Source: Cryptomeria japonica (Eukaryota > Streptophyta > Pinopsida > Cupressales > Cupressaceae). Taken from it: a stretch of DNA of 64,000 nt. A program made the position numbers and the translations under genes. Below the pieces are notes generated by a model. It did no database searches and had not been told where the DNA came from. It saw nothing but the letters and a program-made list of their open reading frames with translations. The stretch lies in NCBI RefSeq assembly GCF_030272615.1, contig NC_081409.1, positions 654,878,468 through 654,942,467 of the forward strand, in the 5' to 3' direction. Of the stretch, positions 24,512 to 38,093 are shown piece after piece; within the stretch, counting starts at the first letter, position 1; each line of letters opens with the position of its first letter.

Positions 24512-24572
24512 TGTTGGAATCCAATAGCATTGAGAGGGGGGGAGGATGAATCAGTGTTATTGGATTCCAATA
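24512..24572 (+). repeat. Inverted 61-bp LTR terminus replacing element A's 5' LTR
   Basis: Begins TGTTGGAATCC directly after the duplication ATTCT and ends CCAATA next to the PBS. Perfect 13-bp arms TTGGAATCCAATA (24514-24526) and TATTGGATTCCAA (24558-24570) flank a G7 tract. The central G-tract points the opposite way to that in the 3' LTR (C-rich at 35660-35680), so the last ~60 bases of the LTR are inverted and the other ~880 bases are absent. Confidence 0.85.
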
Positions 24573-24574
24573 AT

Positions 24575-24586
24575 TAGTATCAGAGC
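24575..24586 (+). promoter_or_regulatory. Element A primer binding site
   Basis: TAGTATCAGAGC, one base from the iMet-type TGGTATCAGAGC, two bases after the LTR remnant. It is followed by leader sequence (AGCCTTGTACCTCAGAGGA) that matches element C. Confidence 0.9.
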
Positions 24587-24640
24587 CTTGTACCTCAGAG
24601 GAATTTTAACAGCTTGAGGAAGATCCTAAATCCAGAATCT

Positions 24641-25639
24641 ATGGACATGGGTTTGGAGAAGCAACTTGAGATGGCACTTAAATATTATGATACTGAAAGG
24701 TTGAAGAACTTAAAAATACAAGATGAATTGAATTCTACTACGGAATTCATTTTTGTCCTATAGGAGAGGCTATCATCTATTCAAGCTAGGAGGAAGAAAC
24801 TTTTGCAAAATTAGGATGATGAAGAGAAAAATACACTTAAGGAACAATGTCATAAATTGAGTCAGGAGGACATGGTTATGAGAAATGAAATGCAAGCTAT
24901 AATTATGAGAATGTCTAAAGAGATTGAGGACCGAAAGAAAAAGGAATAAAATCTTGTCGTATCCCTAAAGAACAAATTTGAAGAATCTGGTAGGTTGGTT
25001 CATGAGAATAATATGTTGAGAACTGATTTAGAACAATCCCATAGTAATAAACAAGAGCTTGAGAGACAAATGATAATTTTGAGAGAAGATCTTACTACTG
25101 CAAGTGAGTACAAAGAAAAATTCAAGATTAGTTCAGCACAGCTAGATGAGTTATTGAAGAGACAAAGGAAGATTGATGATTTCAGTGGACTTGGATTTGA
25201 GCAAGGAAAGAGTTCTGGTACTATTAATGAAGATCAAAAACATAAGGCACCTGTAAGGCAATTTAATGCTTATAAATTTAATGTTTGATGTTTTGTTTGC
25301 AATAGATTTGGTCACATGGCTAGGCAATATAGAAACAAAGAAAATCAGAACCCTCATTTTTCTCTCGATAAATATTCTAAATGTAATAAGTATGGTCATA
25401 AGACAGAAGATTACAAAATGAACGTTAAATGCTATGCATGTCAAAAATTTGGACATATGGCTAATCAATGCAGGTCAAGCAATTATACCGGTATTAGCAA
25501 AGAAATTCAAAAGAACAATGTTATATGTTATGCATGTAATGAGGTTGGACATATTGCTAAATTTTGTAGAAGCAAAAATCCATCGGTTGGCAATGGAAGA
25601 TCAAATGAGAAAGGGAAAGAGAAGGTTAGTGAAATATGA
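24641..25639 (+). pseudogene. Element A Gag-like protein: coiled coil plus CCHC knuckles
   Basis: One frame from the ATG at 24641 (MDMGLEKQLEMALKYYDTER) to 25639, broken by three nonsense codons (about 24811, 24947 and 25286). The first ~200 codons are rich in heptad-like Leu/Glu/Lys (KQELERQMIILREDL) and probably form a coiled coil. Then come four zinc-knuckle units: CFVCNRFGHMARQYR (last Cys lost), a degenerate second unit (CNKYGHKTEDYK), CYACQKFGHMANQCR and CYACNEVGHIAKFCR. It lacks the UBN2 capsid region of Copia-1 and Copia-2. The likely role is RNA binding and particle assembly with a partner Gag; that is inference. The 3' end overlaps the start of the 595-bp duplication. Confidence 0.85.
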
Positions 25640-26728
25640 AAAGATCATATTCAACGATGGGTCAAGAAGACTGAAGAACAATCAACAGATGGGAATGCAC
25701 GAATCACTTATCCGACAGAAAAGCTTGCTCCTACACCGGCAGGTAGCTCATCTAGTAACTGAGGCAGATGCCTTAGGGGTAGGCAAAATTCATGAAGCTG
25801 TTGCATATGCCCCAAGAAGAGGTTCTAGAAGATGTTCTAGACATTGGAGATGCTTATCCGACATGGAGATGTTCTATTAGAGATCTGGTATCTTTCACCG
25901 GTAGTCATTGATGTCAATAAAAGATTAGGGTTTTCCTTGGAGGATAAAAGGTCAAATTTAGTTTATTATTGATCACCTTGCATTAAGAGTGATTCAGAGT
26001 GATCAAAGGCTATTCAGTGCAATCATATATCTTCTAGAGCAATTTCACTAATGACTGGAAGAATTTGTTAAGGGTTTCACCGAAGGCGATCAATAGGTAT
26101 TTATCTTTAATCATGAAAGTTAGATCATCATCTATGAGGTTGGACATATTGCTAAATTTTGTAGAAGCAAAAATCCATCGGTTGGCAATGGAAGATCAAA
26201 TGAGAAAGGGAAAGAGAAGGTTAGTGAAATATGAAAAGATCATATTCAACGATGGGTCAAGAAGACTGAAGAACAATCAGCAGATGGGAATGCACGAGTC
26301 ACTTATCCGACAGAAAAGCTTGCTCCTACACCGGCAGGTAGCTCATCTAGTAACTGAGGCAGATGCCTTAGGGGTAGGCAAAATTCATGAAGCTGTTGCA
26401 TATGCCCCAAGAAGAGGTTCTAGAAGATGTTCTAGACATTGGAGATGCTTATCCGACATGGAGATGTTCTGTTAGAGATCTGGTATCTTTCACCGGCAGT
26501 CATTGATGTCAATAAAAGATTAGGGTTTTCCTTGGAGGATAAAAGGTCAAATTTAGTTTATTATTGATCACCTTGCATTAAGAGTGATTCAGAGTGATCA
26601 AAGGCTATTCAGTGCAATCAGATATCTTCTAGAGCAATTTCACTAGTGACTGGAAGAATTTGTTAAGGGTTTCACCGAAGGTGATCAATAGGTATTTATC
26701 TTTAATCATGAAAGTTAGATCATCATCT
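25539..26728 (+). repeat. 595-bp tandem direct duplication in element A
   Basis: Copies 25539-26133 and 26134-26728 each start ATGAGGTTGGACATATTGC, inside the last zinc knuckle. By eye they differ at about seven positions (e.g. CAATCAACAG/CAATCAGCAG, TTCTATTAG/TTCTGTTAG), nearly 99% identity. It repeats the end of gag, the spacer and the start of ORF2. The inter-ORF spacer therefore carries no extra gene. Confidence 0.96.
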
Positions 26729-27627
26729 ATTCCTATCTTTGTTGCAAATTCGACTGTAGTAGAGGTCAAGGACTGCCCCATGCCAATTTTCAAGCGGTAT
26801 CTGCATGTGGATACCCTAGAAGATTCAGTTGGAGTATTTTTCGTGTGTTATGGGGCGAGTCGTTTATGTCAAAGATGTTAAGGCATACATACATTATCAC
26901 ATTGAGGACTTGGGGACATCTTATATAAAGAGAATGTACATGAGCGAGCTTATGGGAGAGTCTTGAAAGATCAAACCAAAATACAAGCATATTGAACACT
27001 TAGGGTTTACCGGTATTCTAGACATTCCAAAATTTGAATATGAAATAATTAGGTATGTTTTAAGCAGAGTACATTTAGAATTTATTTGGTTAGATAGACC
27101 TTACAAGATCACCAAGGAAGCCATCAGGGCAATCATCGGTTTGCCACATATTGGGCAACGTCCAAATAAGAAGGTTTCAAATGATTATGTCAATAAAATC
27201 ACCGGCGCGACATCTGGCAGGTGATCTATTAGAATAAGCACTAATACTGACACAAACATCAGATTCAGAAGCATGATCATTGGGTATAAGGTAACTCAGT
27301 CAAACCGACTGAATTTTGTTTCTAGTTCCTGCATTTTTTAAGCTTACAAAATGATGAGAGAAAATGATAAATTGGATCTATATGGTTAGATGTTGGATGA
27401 ACTATTAATAAATGTAATACCCCTACCCTAGACAATTTTGTAAAACCGGTTTGACCTTGGTTGACTTTTTATGTGGCAATCTTGAATGGTTGAATTACCA
27501 TGAGGTAATGTTTAGTCAGATATTATGATTATTGTGTGTATCTGTTAATGTGCTTTCGCATTGATTCTTTTGTAAGTTTAAACTGTCTTCCTGATTCTTG
27601 TTATTAATATTGAGATAACATCTTCAT

Positions 27628-27628
<1 letters not shown>

Positions 27629-27692
<64 letters not shown>

Positions 27693-27825
27693 GTATATGT
27701 ATATGTATATATATGTATATATATGTATATGTATATGTATATATATGTATATATGTATATATATGTATATATATATATATGTATATATATACATATGTAT
27801 ATATATATATATATATGTATGTATG
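27629..27825. repeat. AT/GTATAT microsatellite
   Basis: Uninterrupted (AT)n followed by GTATATAT-type units, about 195 bp. The Tyr/Ile/Met-rich reading frames here are artefacts of the repeat. Confidence 0.97.
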
Positions 27826-29569
27826 CTTGTCTCACTCTTGGTTGCAGGAGATTGCAGGTGCAGTACCGCCTAGGTGTAAGGTTAAGTATACCTCTTTCGT
27901 CCTTAGAATTTGGGATAGGTGGTCATAAAACCTTCAGTTTACCCTAGTCATACTCAAATGAGCATCACTTGTGTTCCGTCGGTTTTCTTTTCATTTGGGT
28001 TTGTGGATCGGGTAATTGGTTGGCTTACTTGGTTTACGTGATTGGCGTGTGGTAAATAGATTTTTTAACCCTAAGTATTTATTTTGATTTAATGTGTTCA
28101 TTTACGCATTAGTAATTGAGGAATTAAAATAAATAGGTTTCTTTTATGTGATTAATAATTAATTAAAAAGTGTTCTATTTATGTTTGTAGCGAGTTTAAT
28201 TTAATGGTTAATTTTAAATAACGAATTTATTCAGTTTAAACATTTTAAAAAGGAAAGATTTAAATTTATTCGAAATAGAAATAATTTAATCTCTTTCGCT
28301 TTTTGGAATAGAAAGATTAATTTTAATTATTTAAGAAAATCAATTTTGATTAGAAAAGTGAGTTTTATTCATATTTATTTTATATAGTGTGTAAGATTGA
28401 TTTTGAGAATTTAATTTAATTAAAAATATTTTACCCTCATTAATATTGTGAAATGCAACTATTAGCTTTGTTAATTAAAAATTAAATGAGGGAGAAAAGC
28501 ATTTCTTTTAATTAACTAAATTTATAATCTCAATGCATAAACAATTCAACTATGAGATGATTCCATAAACTTAATTAATTAATTAATTAAATTAGGTTGC
28601 AAGCTACATGATATTAGAAATATATTTTTATTTAAATTTTAGTGGAAATAAATTGGATTAATTATATTTATTGTTCCTAGAATTTTAAATAAATAAATAA
28701 AAGAATAAATAAAATTTTAAAAAAAAAAATGAATAAAAAAATCAATTGGAATTAAAGTATTGTTTTAATTCTTTATTTAGAAAATCAATTAATTTGCATG
28801 AGAAAAGAAAAGAAAGAATAATGATTTTTAATTATTGCATGTTAGCTTGTCTTTTGTTATAAAATTAGAAAATAAAATAAAATTACTTTTATTCTAAATT
28901 TAGGTTTTTGAGAAAAGCTATTGAACCTAGAATTTTAGTTTAAATAGGGAATAGGTCTTTATTTTAAACACACAAGAAATGGGTCAAGGATTTAGGTGAA
29001 AAAATTTATTGGAAGCTTGTGGAAAAGATTATGGCTCTTCTACAGAATTCTTCCAGGAAAGCAATAGCAGGTTGGGTGGCTTCTTTGATTGTTGATTTTT
29101 AGAAAATAATTCTATTTCTTCCATTTCTCTCTGAATGATGTGTGTGTAAATTATTGTCAAACCCAAAACCCTCTTCTAGTGAATTCAAGTTTTGTTTTAA
29201 AAATTCATGCCTGATGTGTATTTCTAGTTTATGGGAAGAATGTAATTTTGGGAAAATTAGGAAAATTATTATAGAAAATTTGTCAAGATTTTATGATGCA
29301 TGGAGAATTGCAAGATTGGTGAAAAAGGGTATTTATCTGAGAAATTAACTTCTCTCGTTTGATTTTTAGTTACGACAGTTTTGTTTATTTATGGAATCTC
29401 CATGAAATGGTTTTTATTACCTTAAGAAAATAAATTTAATTATACATTAAATTTATTTGGGTTAATTAAATAAAAAAATATATATATGAAAGATTAAATT
29501 ATGTGAAAATGGAACTATTGGAAAAATATTGTTTTTATTGAAATTAATGTTAAAAATTTTTATTTAAAA

Positions 29570-29676
<107 letters not shown>

Positions 29677-29694
29677 TTTATTAATTTTTGTGGG

Positions 29695-29890
29695 GAGGCA
29701 TTGCCTCTACCCACGCGGCACTACCCATGGTAGTGGCTGCAGCCATAGGGCAGCAGCGCTACCCAAAGGTAGCGGTTGCTGCCTTAGGGCAGCAGCACTA
29801 CCCATAGGTAGCGTGTGCTACCATAGGGCAGCAACGCTACCCAAGGGTAGCATTGACTATCATATGGCAGCAACGCTGCCTTAGGGTAGT
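29695..29890. repeat. Palindromic GGTAGC/GGCAGC minisatellite inside long solo LTR
   Basis: About eight imperfect 22-bp units built from GCTACCCAAAGGTAGC-like palindromes alternating with GGGCAGCAGC. It lies about 1.54 kb from the TGTAATGCCCC end, against about 1.79 kb for its counterpart in 5201-8987, so the block is homologous and variable. Confidence 0.88.
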
Positions 29891-32800
29891 TATTTTAGAG
29901 TTTAAATGTAATTTTTAATTTTTTAATTTTATTTATTATTTTATTTGTTACTTAGTTTTTTTTTTATATAAAAAAATAAAATAAATAATATTAAAATAAT
30001 TATAATGTGTTAATATATATATATATAGTTGTTTAATTTTTATTTGTCAATTTAAAGATTTTTGTTATATGAATAAAGAATTTAGAATTTTGTAATTTTA
30101 GAAAAAAAGAAAAAAACTTATAATTTTAAATTCGATATTCTTATTGGAAATATATTAGGAGTTTAATTCATATGTGAATTTATTTAACTTTATTGGACAA
30201 ATGACAAGATGGATTTATTAATATAGTTGTATTTCCTTGTCTTTTGGAAAAATCTATTTAATTATGTTCTTGATTGTTTAAAGAAAAGATTGCCTGTAAT
30301 AGGATCTTGTGTAGATGGTGTTATCAGTCAAGTTTAATTTTATTGCAATTGTGGTTGAGTTGTCATTGTGTCCTATGTTGATATATCTGTTTGGACCCTA
30401 TCGTTGGATGATTTGGGGTACTTGTTTATGTCTTCTATTTCTAGTTGGGTTGTTGCCTTGTGATGGTGTTTTGACTGGTCTTGTTCTGTATGTGAATGTC
30501 ATGTGTTGACTTGTGGTTGACCATAGCAGGTCAAGTCTCTAGTTAGAGTATTTTCGGGCAGTGGACCTTGTATCAGTTTAAATGTGTTCAATTGGATCCA
30601 TTTCTATGTAGGGATCATTGATGTAATTATTGACTAAAGTGGTCGGTTGTTTATTGGTATGATTCACCTTGATGGAAGGAATGTAAATGATGTGGAACTT
30701 ATGTACCCTTAACTAATTTAAATGAATAGAGGGGTCTTGTAGTTGAGCAGACCCAAAGATGTAGCCCTCTAGGGGTGAACTCCGAGATCACTTTGATGTT
30801 ATGTGTTGCTTTTTTACTTATGTTTTTGTTTTTAGTTTTAGCATGCATGAATGGCATTATGTTAGAATGTATGAAGTGGATTAGATGAAATTAATTGTAA
30901 ATGCATGTCTTTTAAATGCAGTAAATTGGATCATGAAATAATGTAGTTTGGAATAATGGAATATATTTAGGAAATTAAGTATGCATGGAAAGATCTTGTT
31001 AGTTATGGTGAAATTCAAGTGTGTTATTAATTAGATGCGTGACTTAAATTTTGATAAGAAAAATATGAACGAAAGGTATGATTAAATTGTAATTCTAATG
31101 GATGAACTTCATTTGGGTTATTTACATTTTCAATCGTAATATTAGCTATATTTTAACGTTAATGGATGTATTCATATGTTACCTATGATTTAGTCTTAAT
31201 GAAAGAAATTATTCTTTGTATAAGTATTATCTTGTCTTGAGTTAAGTTAAATTTGGAATAAAGTAACCGCATGGGGAAACGCTTTAGGTGTTAGTTGATG
31301 TCTTCTGTTGTATAATTTGTTCTTTGATATCTCATTGTATCATTAGGTTGTGCTTAACTTTTAAAAAAAAATTATTGCACTCCATTCGTGTGTTTTAGCT
31401 TAATCCCTTTGGGGTTTCCTCGTGGGGCATTACAATAAACCTCAAAAATATTAAAGGTGAAAAGAAAAGAAACTTTCTGGTATGGCAACTTAATTGTTTG
31501 CTTAATGTTATTTGTTATGAATGACACTCCTGATTTTGGGAAGAGGCAATGGGCATTTGATATCCCTGTAGGGAGAAAATTAAAATAGTCAATTGCTACT
31601 TTAGGCAATAAGAGAGATGATAAAGTATGGGGATATTTTAAGGGATTCCATAAATCTTTGAAGTCTAGGGAAAGGGTTCCTATGAATATTATTGAAAAAT
31701 ATTCAACTCACATATTCTTCATTGTGAAGAAAGATAAAACACTTATGGAAGCAGTTAAGCCCCGAAAGATTTGGATTGAGGAAATGGGCTATGAAGTTGA
31801 TGCACAAATCCTTGATGCTTATGCAAAAATGGTGATTGATGCACCTACTGATGAGGCAGAGAAGCCATGTGGTACTGCAAAACAAAAAATAAAAGAGGTT
31901 GAAAGAGAGTTCAACCAAAAGAAGAGAGAGAAGCAGGAAGGAAAGGCAAGCAAGTTTGTTGAGAAGGTTTCATAGGACATTAAAGCATTAATTGATGTTG
32001 TCTCAAAGAAAGGCAGGAAGAGGAAGAATCCAGAAGCACACATTGAGCCTGTTAGAGCTAAGTCTGAATCTGAGGATGACACACCCTTGGCTTTCAAGAG
32101 AGTTGTAAGGAAGAAAATAGAGGAAACAAAGGTAGAATCTAAAAAAAAACTGGTTAGGAAGGTTGCATTCAAAATACCGGTACAGAAGAAAGCACCAAAA
32201 GAAACACCTTCAGCTCCATTTGGTACTGCAAGAAGGAAGAAGAAGAATGACACTGATATGGCTATTCAATCTAGTAATGTTCCATCAAAAAATTATGCAG
32301 ATTAGTTGATGAAATAACTAAGGATGGAATGTTAAAGAATGTACAGTTTTACTATGATCGATTAGATAATGATGAACAAAAGAGATTGAGGAGGCAGTTC
32401 TGTTATATTTAGATATTTATAAGAAAGCCTTAATAGAAATTGAAAACCAAATACCGGCAAAATTGTATGATATGTTAGATGCTAGGAGGCTATTATAAAT
32501 ACAGGAAGACAAGCATATCAAGGGTTGTTATTTGTTTGTGTTACTATTTCTCCAGAGGAAATGGAAAGGACACTTGAGGTGGCAGATACAAAAGTCTTTA
32601 ATAGAAAACATAGAATAACTAATTTGATGCTAGGAAGGGTAAATGAGATAATAAAGGAGTCTCAAAAGGCATAGGTTAAGTTCTTAGGAGAGAAAAGAGG
32701 TTTCTTTACTTCATCGAAATCAAAGATAGACACTGCAGACATCCTAGTTGAAGGAAAAGGAAACGGTATTATGGGTACTTCACCCTAAAATTTGAAGAAC

Positions 32801-33917
32801 ATTAAGATAGTGGAAATCAAGCCCCGAGTAGATACAAATGTATAGACAGATGCTGAGACACCGACTAATATAGAGAGTGAAAAGGTTGATGATGTACAAG
32901 ATATTAATATTGAGGATAGCATTCCTTTAGATACAAGTGTATCGGTTAAGGCTAAAGTTCCTATAGAGGAACCAGCACTTACAAAGACTGCACCAAGTGG
33001 CAAAGCCACCAATGCAAGTGAGGAAGCTATAAAGGATAAGTCATCAGAGGAGAAGAAAGGGGAATCTGGCAAGGAACCAGTAGTAGGTCCATCATTATTG
33101 TCAATTGACACCTTACAGGTTGTAAAGAAAAACATAACAAAGATGAGTCCTATTGAACTCATGATGATGGATGCATAGAAATTAATGAAGGAGGGATCTA
33201 CAGATAAAGGGATTATTGATCAGTCAATCACTGTTTTATGTAGACTAGTACTAGATTGCAAGATTGACAATAAAGAGAGCTCATCCGAAAAGATTAAGAT
33301 AATTACCGAGAACATTTCAAAGGATTTTCAATCCTTCTAGTAGATTTCAAACCGGCAAGCACTGGAGAGATTCACACAAGCTAAGAGAGTTGCATTTGAT
33401 CAGGTGATTGAATCTAAGAAGAAGAAGATTGATGAAAAGATGAAACTGATAGATAATTCTTTGAAGTAGTGTGCAAATATTTATAGGGTATGTTGTAATA
33501 TAGATGTACTTACATTTAATATGGATAAAGAGATAAAGGAATTTCAAGAGAAAATTGCAAATATAGCTAATTCTTTTGATGGACTAACTTCATTGACTAC
33601 ATCCATTGATGGTCAAATTTTGATTTTGGAAGCCCAAATTTTTGTTCTTGAGAAGGAAAAAGACAAAATCATAAGAAAAGCCAAAAGTCTGAGAGGCTTG
33701 GCGAGTCCCCGGTTGGACTCACTTAGCGTACATAAGAAGGAATGTATGGATATGGTTGGAAAGCCCACACCAGTAGAGATAAGTGAGAAAGAATCATTTT
33801 CTCATATATGAAATGGACTTGTATCTATTTCCAACACTTTCAAAACTAGTTGGGATACTTATCTTGCTCTATTGGAGAAGGCTTATCCAAAAAAATTTAA
33901 ATTTGTTAAGCTCCGGT

Positions 33918-35103
33918 AAGAAATTTTTGGGATACTCATTGTAGAGTTTTGGATCTTTGACATTATTTTGAAATTTTGATGGAATTGATGTCAAAGGGGG
34001 AGTGATATAGATGTGAAAAAGGAAAACAATAAGTTGTATATATTAGGGGGAGTATGGAGTATTTTGCATTGATGAATATTCAGCTCAGGAGGAGCAGGTA
34101 GGATGAAACCGATAGATGAAACCTTGACCATTTTTCATATGAGTGTTGCCATCAATTCCAAAGGGGGAGATTGTTGGCAATTGACACTCAATTGGTTGGT
34201 TTCATTATGTTTTCATTAATGGTAGCATGGTATCTTGTCCTGACTTCATGTTTGGGTTCAATTGTGTACCGACAGGCACTTCACAGACACTACACCAGCA
34301 CCGGCACTGGCAGGACAGAAGGATTTCTTTGGTTATCGGCAATATAGGTCGACATGGTTAAGAATAAGGTTATTGATATTGGAGGTCGACATCTCTTGGA
34401 TCCGGCATTGGCAATTGCTTTTATATTCATGTATTTATGTTATCTAGCCAACATGTAATTTGATATTGTAATAATCCTTGTAAGCTGACATAAGGCATGA
34501 TAAAGTGTATAAGAAATTTTTGGGATACTCATTGTACAGTTTTGGATCTTTGACATTCTTTTGAAATTTTGATGGAATTGATGTCAAAGGGGGAGTGATA
34601 TAGATGTGAAAAAGGAAAAGAAGGAGTTGTATATATTAGGGGGAGTATGGAGTATTTTGCATTGATGAATATTCAGCTCAGGAGTAGGCAGGATGAAACC
34701 AACAGATGAAACCTTGACCATTTTTCACATGAATGTTGCCATCAATTCCAAAGGGGGATATTGTTGGCAATTGACACTCAATTGGCTGGTTTCACTATTT
34801 TTTCATTAATGGCAGCATGGTATCTTGTCTTGGCTTCATGTTTTGGTTCAGTTGTGTACCGACAGGCACTTCACAGACACTACACCAACACCGACACTGG
34901 CAGGATAGAAGGATTTCTTTAGTTATCGACAATATAGGTCGACATGATTAAGAATAAGGTTATCGATATTGGAGGCCGACATCTCTTGGATCCGGCATTG
35001 GCAATTGTTTTTTATATTAATGTATTTATGTTATCTAGCTAGCATGTAATTTGATATTATAATAATCCTTATAAGCTGACATAAGGCATGATAAGGTGTA
35101 TAA
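33918..35103 (+). repeat. 593-bp tandem duplication across element A's 3' LTR boundary
   Basis: Copies 33918-34510 and 34511-35103, each opening AAGAAATTTTTGGGATACTC and containing the 3' untranslated region, polypurine tract and the first ~340 bases of the LTR. LTR starts TGTTGGCAATTGAC therefore appear twice (34172 and 34762). Divergence is higher than in the 595-bp duplication. Confidence 0.92.
34749..34761 (+). promoter_or_regulatory. Element A polypurine tract
   Basis: CCAAAGGGGGATA directly before the LTR start TGTTGG; its duplicate at 34159-34171 reads CCAAAGGGGGAGA. A second purine run, TCAAAGGGGGAGTGATA, lies further upstream near 33990 and 34586. PPTs prime plus-strand DNA synthesis. 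Confidence 0.85.
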
Positions 35104-35698
35104 GGTATATGGGTCAGTTGGATTAGATCATTTTTTATATATAGGAGATTATGGATATGTGCATGTGAAATGATGCGAAATATATTAGAGATATCATGTA
35201 TATGAGGATATTTATGTAAGGGTTATTTTGGAAAAGGGTTTAGGGTATCAGACTAGAACAGATAGAGCTTAAATCGGAAATGTATTCTAGAATAGAAGAT
35301 GCTATCTTAGAAGTTCAACACTTCTCTAGATTGTAGTCTGGATTTATATGTAGTCACTGAGGCTCCTTTTGTGATTGAGCAGTGTGCTCTAGGCTGTAAG
35401 CCTTCCTGCAAGTGCAGGCCCCTTATATTTTGTAATATCTCTTCATATGGCTAGTGGATTGATATTGTGGGTCACAAATCCCACCGTGGTTTTTCCTCTT
35501 TGAGGTTCTCCACGTATAATTTTGTGTGTTATGGTTCTCATTTATGTGATTGGCTTATTGGTTACTTTACTTCTTTAAATTCTGTATGTACTGGTATACC
35601 AATTGGTGTATGCATGTTTTAATAAGGTTAAAATTGGACTTCCCAATATAACACTAATTCACCCCCTCCCCCCCTCTTAGTATTATTGGATTCCAAGA
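34762..35698 (+). repeat. Element A 3' LTR
   Basis: TGTTGGCAATTGAC to GGATTCCAAGA, 937 bp, followed by ATTCT. It contains the conserved block CCCACCGTGGTTTTTCC near 35481, the terminal C-tract, and the region 35266-35430 shared with Copia-2 and element C. Confidence 0.92.
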
Positions 35699-35703
35699 AT
35701 TCT

Positions 35704-38040
35704 TACTTCTAAATTATTTCTTGTTAGCCTCCTCAATGAGTCTTTTGACTTCATCATGGGTGATACAGGTGCAAATATTTACCAGTTCTCTATCTTTCAT
35801 CTCCTTGTTAGTTCAACTAGCAGTAAGTCTTCTTGCATCAATAATATTGTACAAGTCTTTAGGAATACTTTTCTCTAGCTCAAACAATGTCTTGCTAAAA
35901 TTTTGAAAGTATAAGACAACTGCTTCTTCCTTTTTTCTTTGATCAACTTCATCTAGATTTGCATAACACACTTCAAGATTCTTCAGATTACCTTCTATAA
36001 TTATCTCATCAATTAACTGATATGCTGACAATGAAGGAATAGATGCAGATTTACCTTGCTTGACATCGGACTCGAGTTGATTTTTAACCTTTCTTTCCTT
36101 CTGAGGTCTTCAAACAGGGGTAGGATCAGATTTTTCTTTCTTTCTTTGTTGGCCTCCACTAGACTGCGGCTTCCTCACCACTCTAGAAAATTCACCTTTC
36201 TTCTTTGTCTTGCCTGCCTCTTCCTTAGATTTTGTCTCATAGGCCATCGGAGACACAACAACATAATCCATCTTAGGCTTCTCCTTTTACTTCTGCACAC
36301 TTTTTCCATATGGGCCAGGTCCTGAAGATGATACCACCAAAGCAAGGGTAGACTTGGTGTCTTTTGGTTTGACCTTGGGCTTCTTGGTTTCCCCTTTGGC
36401 CTCTTTTTGTGCATATTTTATATCTTTCCCACTTCACCTCCTCCTAGGTGAATCCCATCTGCCCTGCTACCTCCTCAGCCATCTTTGTAAATTTCCTTTT
36501 CCTAGTAGGTACAGTGAATTGTCTGTCCAATTCATGGTATTTATCCTTGAATATTCCAAATCTCCCTTCTTTAGGATCCATCGATTGACTCAATAAGTGT
36601 TGAGAATATACCTCGAGAATGATAGAGTCAACTTCATACCCCATGTACATGATCCACACTATCCTAGGCTCCACCACTTCCATTTGACATTGCTTCTTGT
36701 CTACCATGAAGCAAATGGTTTTCTCATACTTCTTCACAATCTCCTTAGGGATTCTCTCTCTATTTTTCATTGCAGCTTAGAAAGATTTGAAGTATACCTA
36801 GAGAGAAGATATTTTCATTGAAGCATCACTTATTCCCCATAATCCCTCTTTAATTTGCATAGCTACCAATCTATCATAGACCCATTTGACCTTACCTTTC
36901 ACACTGGGTATCTCATTCAAGAAATATAAGGCTAAGCAAATAAGAAGAGTTCCATATTTGAAAGTGTGCTTCTTATCTTGCTTGATCTTCATCAAATTAC
37001 TTATCAACCCATTCAAGAAGACTATACACAGGTCATACCTCAGGCCACTCTTCAACATCTGATATGTAGAGTATATGGTAGTTATGGAGATGAAGTTATG
37101 TCTACCTGACTAGTAAACTTTGTATCTAACCACCACAGGTGCAACTTCACATTATGCTCTAGAATATCATTTATGGTCATTGCTCTGTTGTCAAATTTGG
37201 AACCAGTAGTAGCTATCACCATGTTATTTGACACCTTCCTCAAACCAAGTACTTCACCAGTTTCATTAAGGCAAGTCACAACTCGAATTGCCTACTTAGT
37301 GATCTTGTGAGGCTTGTCAAGCCATATAACACATCATGAAATTGACTGAGAATATACTAGATCTATTATCTTTCATCGAATAACAAAAAATGGATGAACT
37401 GTGAAAAACCCTTGTCCTAAAGAACTTTGTATTATAGTTTGAGATTTCCTAAACTATCTGCCAATTATTTATTATACAGATTCAACATGTCTGCATTACC
37501 AAGCTCCTCAAGATCATAGTGAATATACACCCTAATATCTTCATTGTGAAGCACATCGTAGGGTACCAAAGAAAATGCACCTTCTAGATCATCTTCAATA
37601 GACTTAAAAGGGTGTTTCTTGATCCAGTTTTGGCCATATCATTAATATTCAAGACCAATGGGGTAATATTACCATAAGCTAAAGCCATTTTGAACCTAGG
37701 TTTTGTAGAAACAAATAATCTGGAATAGATAAATACCTTGATTTGCAACAGGGTGTGGGAATTCACTTTAGAGTTGCTAAAATCATTATTGAAATTGCCA
37801 AACCACCTCTCTCTACTTCTTTGCACTAATCACTTGATGGCATTGTGACAAATGAAGCTTTGAAATGTCTTTTCATCTTTTGAAAACCTAATTTGCCATT
37901 GCAATAAATGCTTCAACCTATTACCATGATTCTCATAGTCACTTATCGGAGCACCAAATCCTGTCTGAAACTTTGAGATAACATCTACATATATGATCTA
38001 AGCCTTTTACAATCTTGCAAAATCAATTGTAGATCACCTA
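35704..38040 (-). pseudogene. Element B ORF2, N-terminal and middle part
   Basis: Read leftward: FVSTKPRFKMALAYGNITPL (near 37700), KHTFKYGTLLICLALYFLNE (36798-37058), then the best conserved family block NRERIPKEIVKKYEKTICFM with PRIVWIMYMGYEVDSIILE (36444-36770), a Lys/Arg-rich stretch and a helical region (SAYQLIDEIIIEGNLKNLEV; FELEKSIPKDLYNIIDARRL, 35813-36031). The equivalent D-A-R-R-L motif occurs in A and C. The frame is broken by stops and then by element A, and continues at 24506. The segment with leucines and aromatic residues could be a buried helix or membrane segment; I cannot decide. The function is unknown. Confidence 0.72.
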
Positions 38041-38093
38041 AGAGGGGGGGTTCTTAGAATCTACATGAAAAGTTCCCCCTAAGGTATGAAACC

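Noticed and set aside
25434-26475. Two similar plus-strand frames of 148 and 136 codons
   Set aside because: Shadow frame of Gag and spacer repeated by the 595-bp duplication, not a duplicated gene.
27578-27947. Tyr/Ile/Met-rich frames over the AT repeat
   Set aside because: Produced by the ATATGT-type microsatellite.
29690-29884. Repetitive 64-codon frame ([12 protein letters not shown]-like)
   Set aside because: It is the GGTAGC/GGCAGC minisatellite of a solo LTR read in one frame; the homologous block in the other LTR has no such frame.
38035-38060. AAGAGGGGGGGTTC in element B resembling an LTR end
   Set aside because: No TG terminus, PBS or hairpin arms; lies inside the gag-ORF2 spacer and is probably a coincidental G-run.
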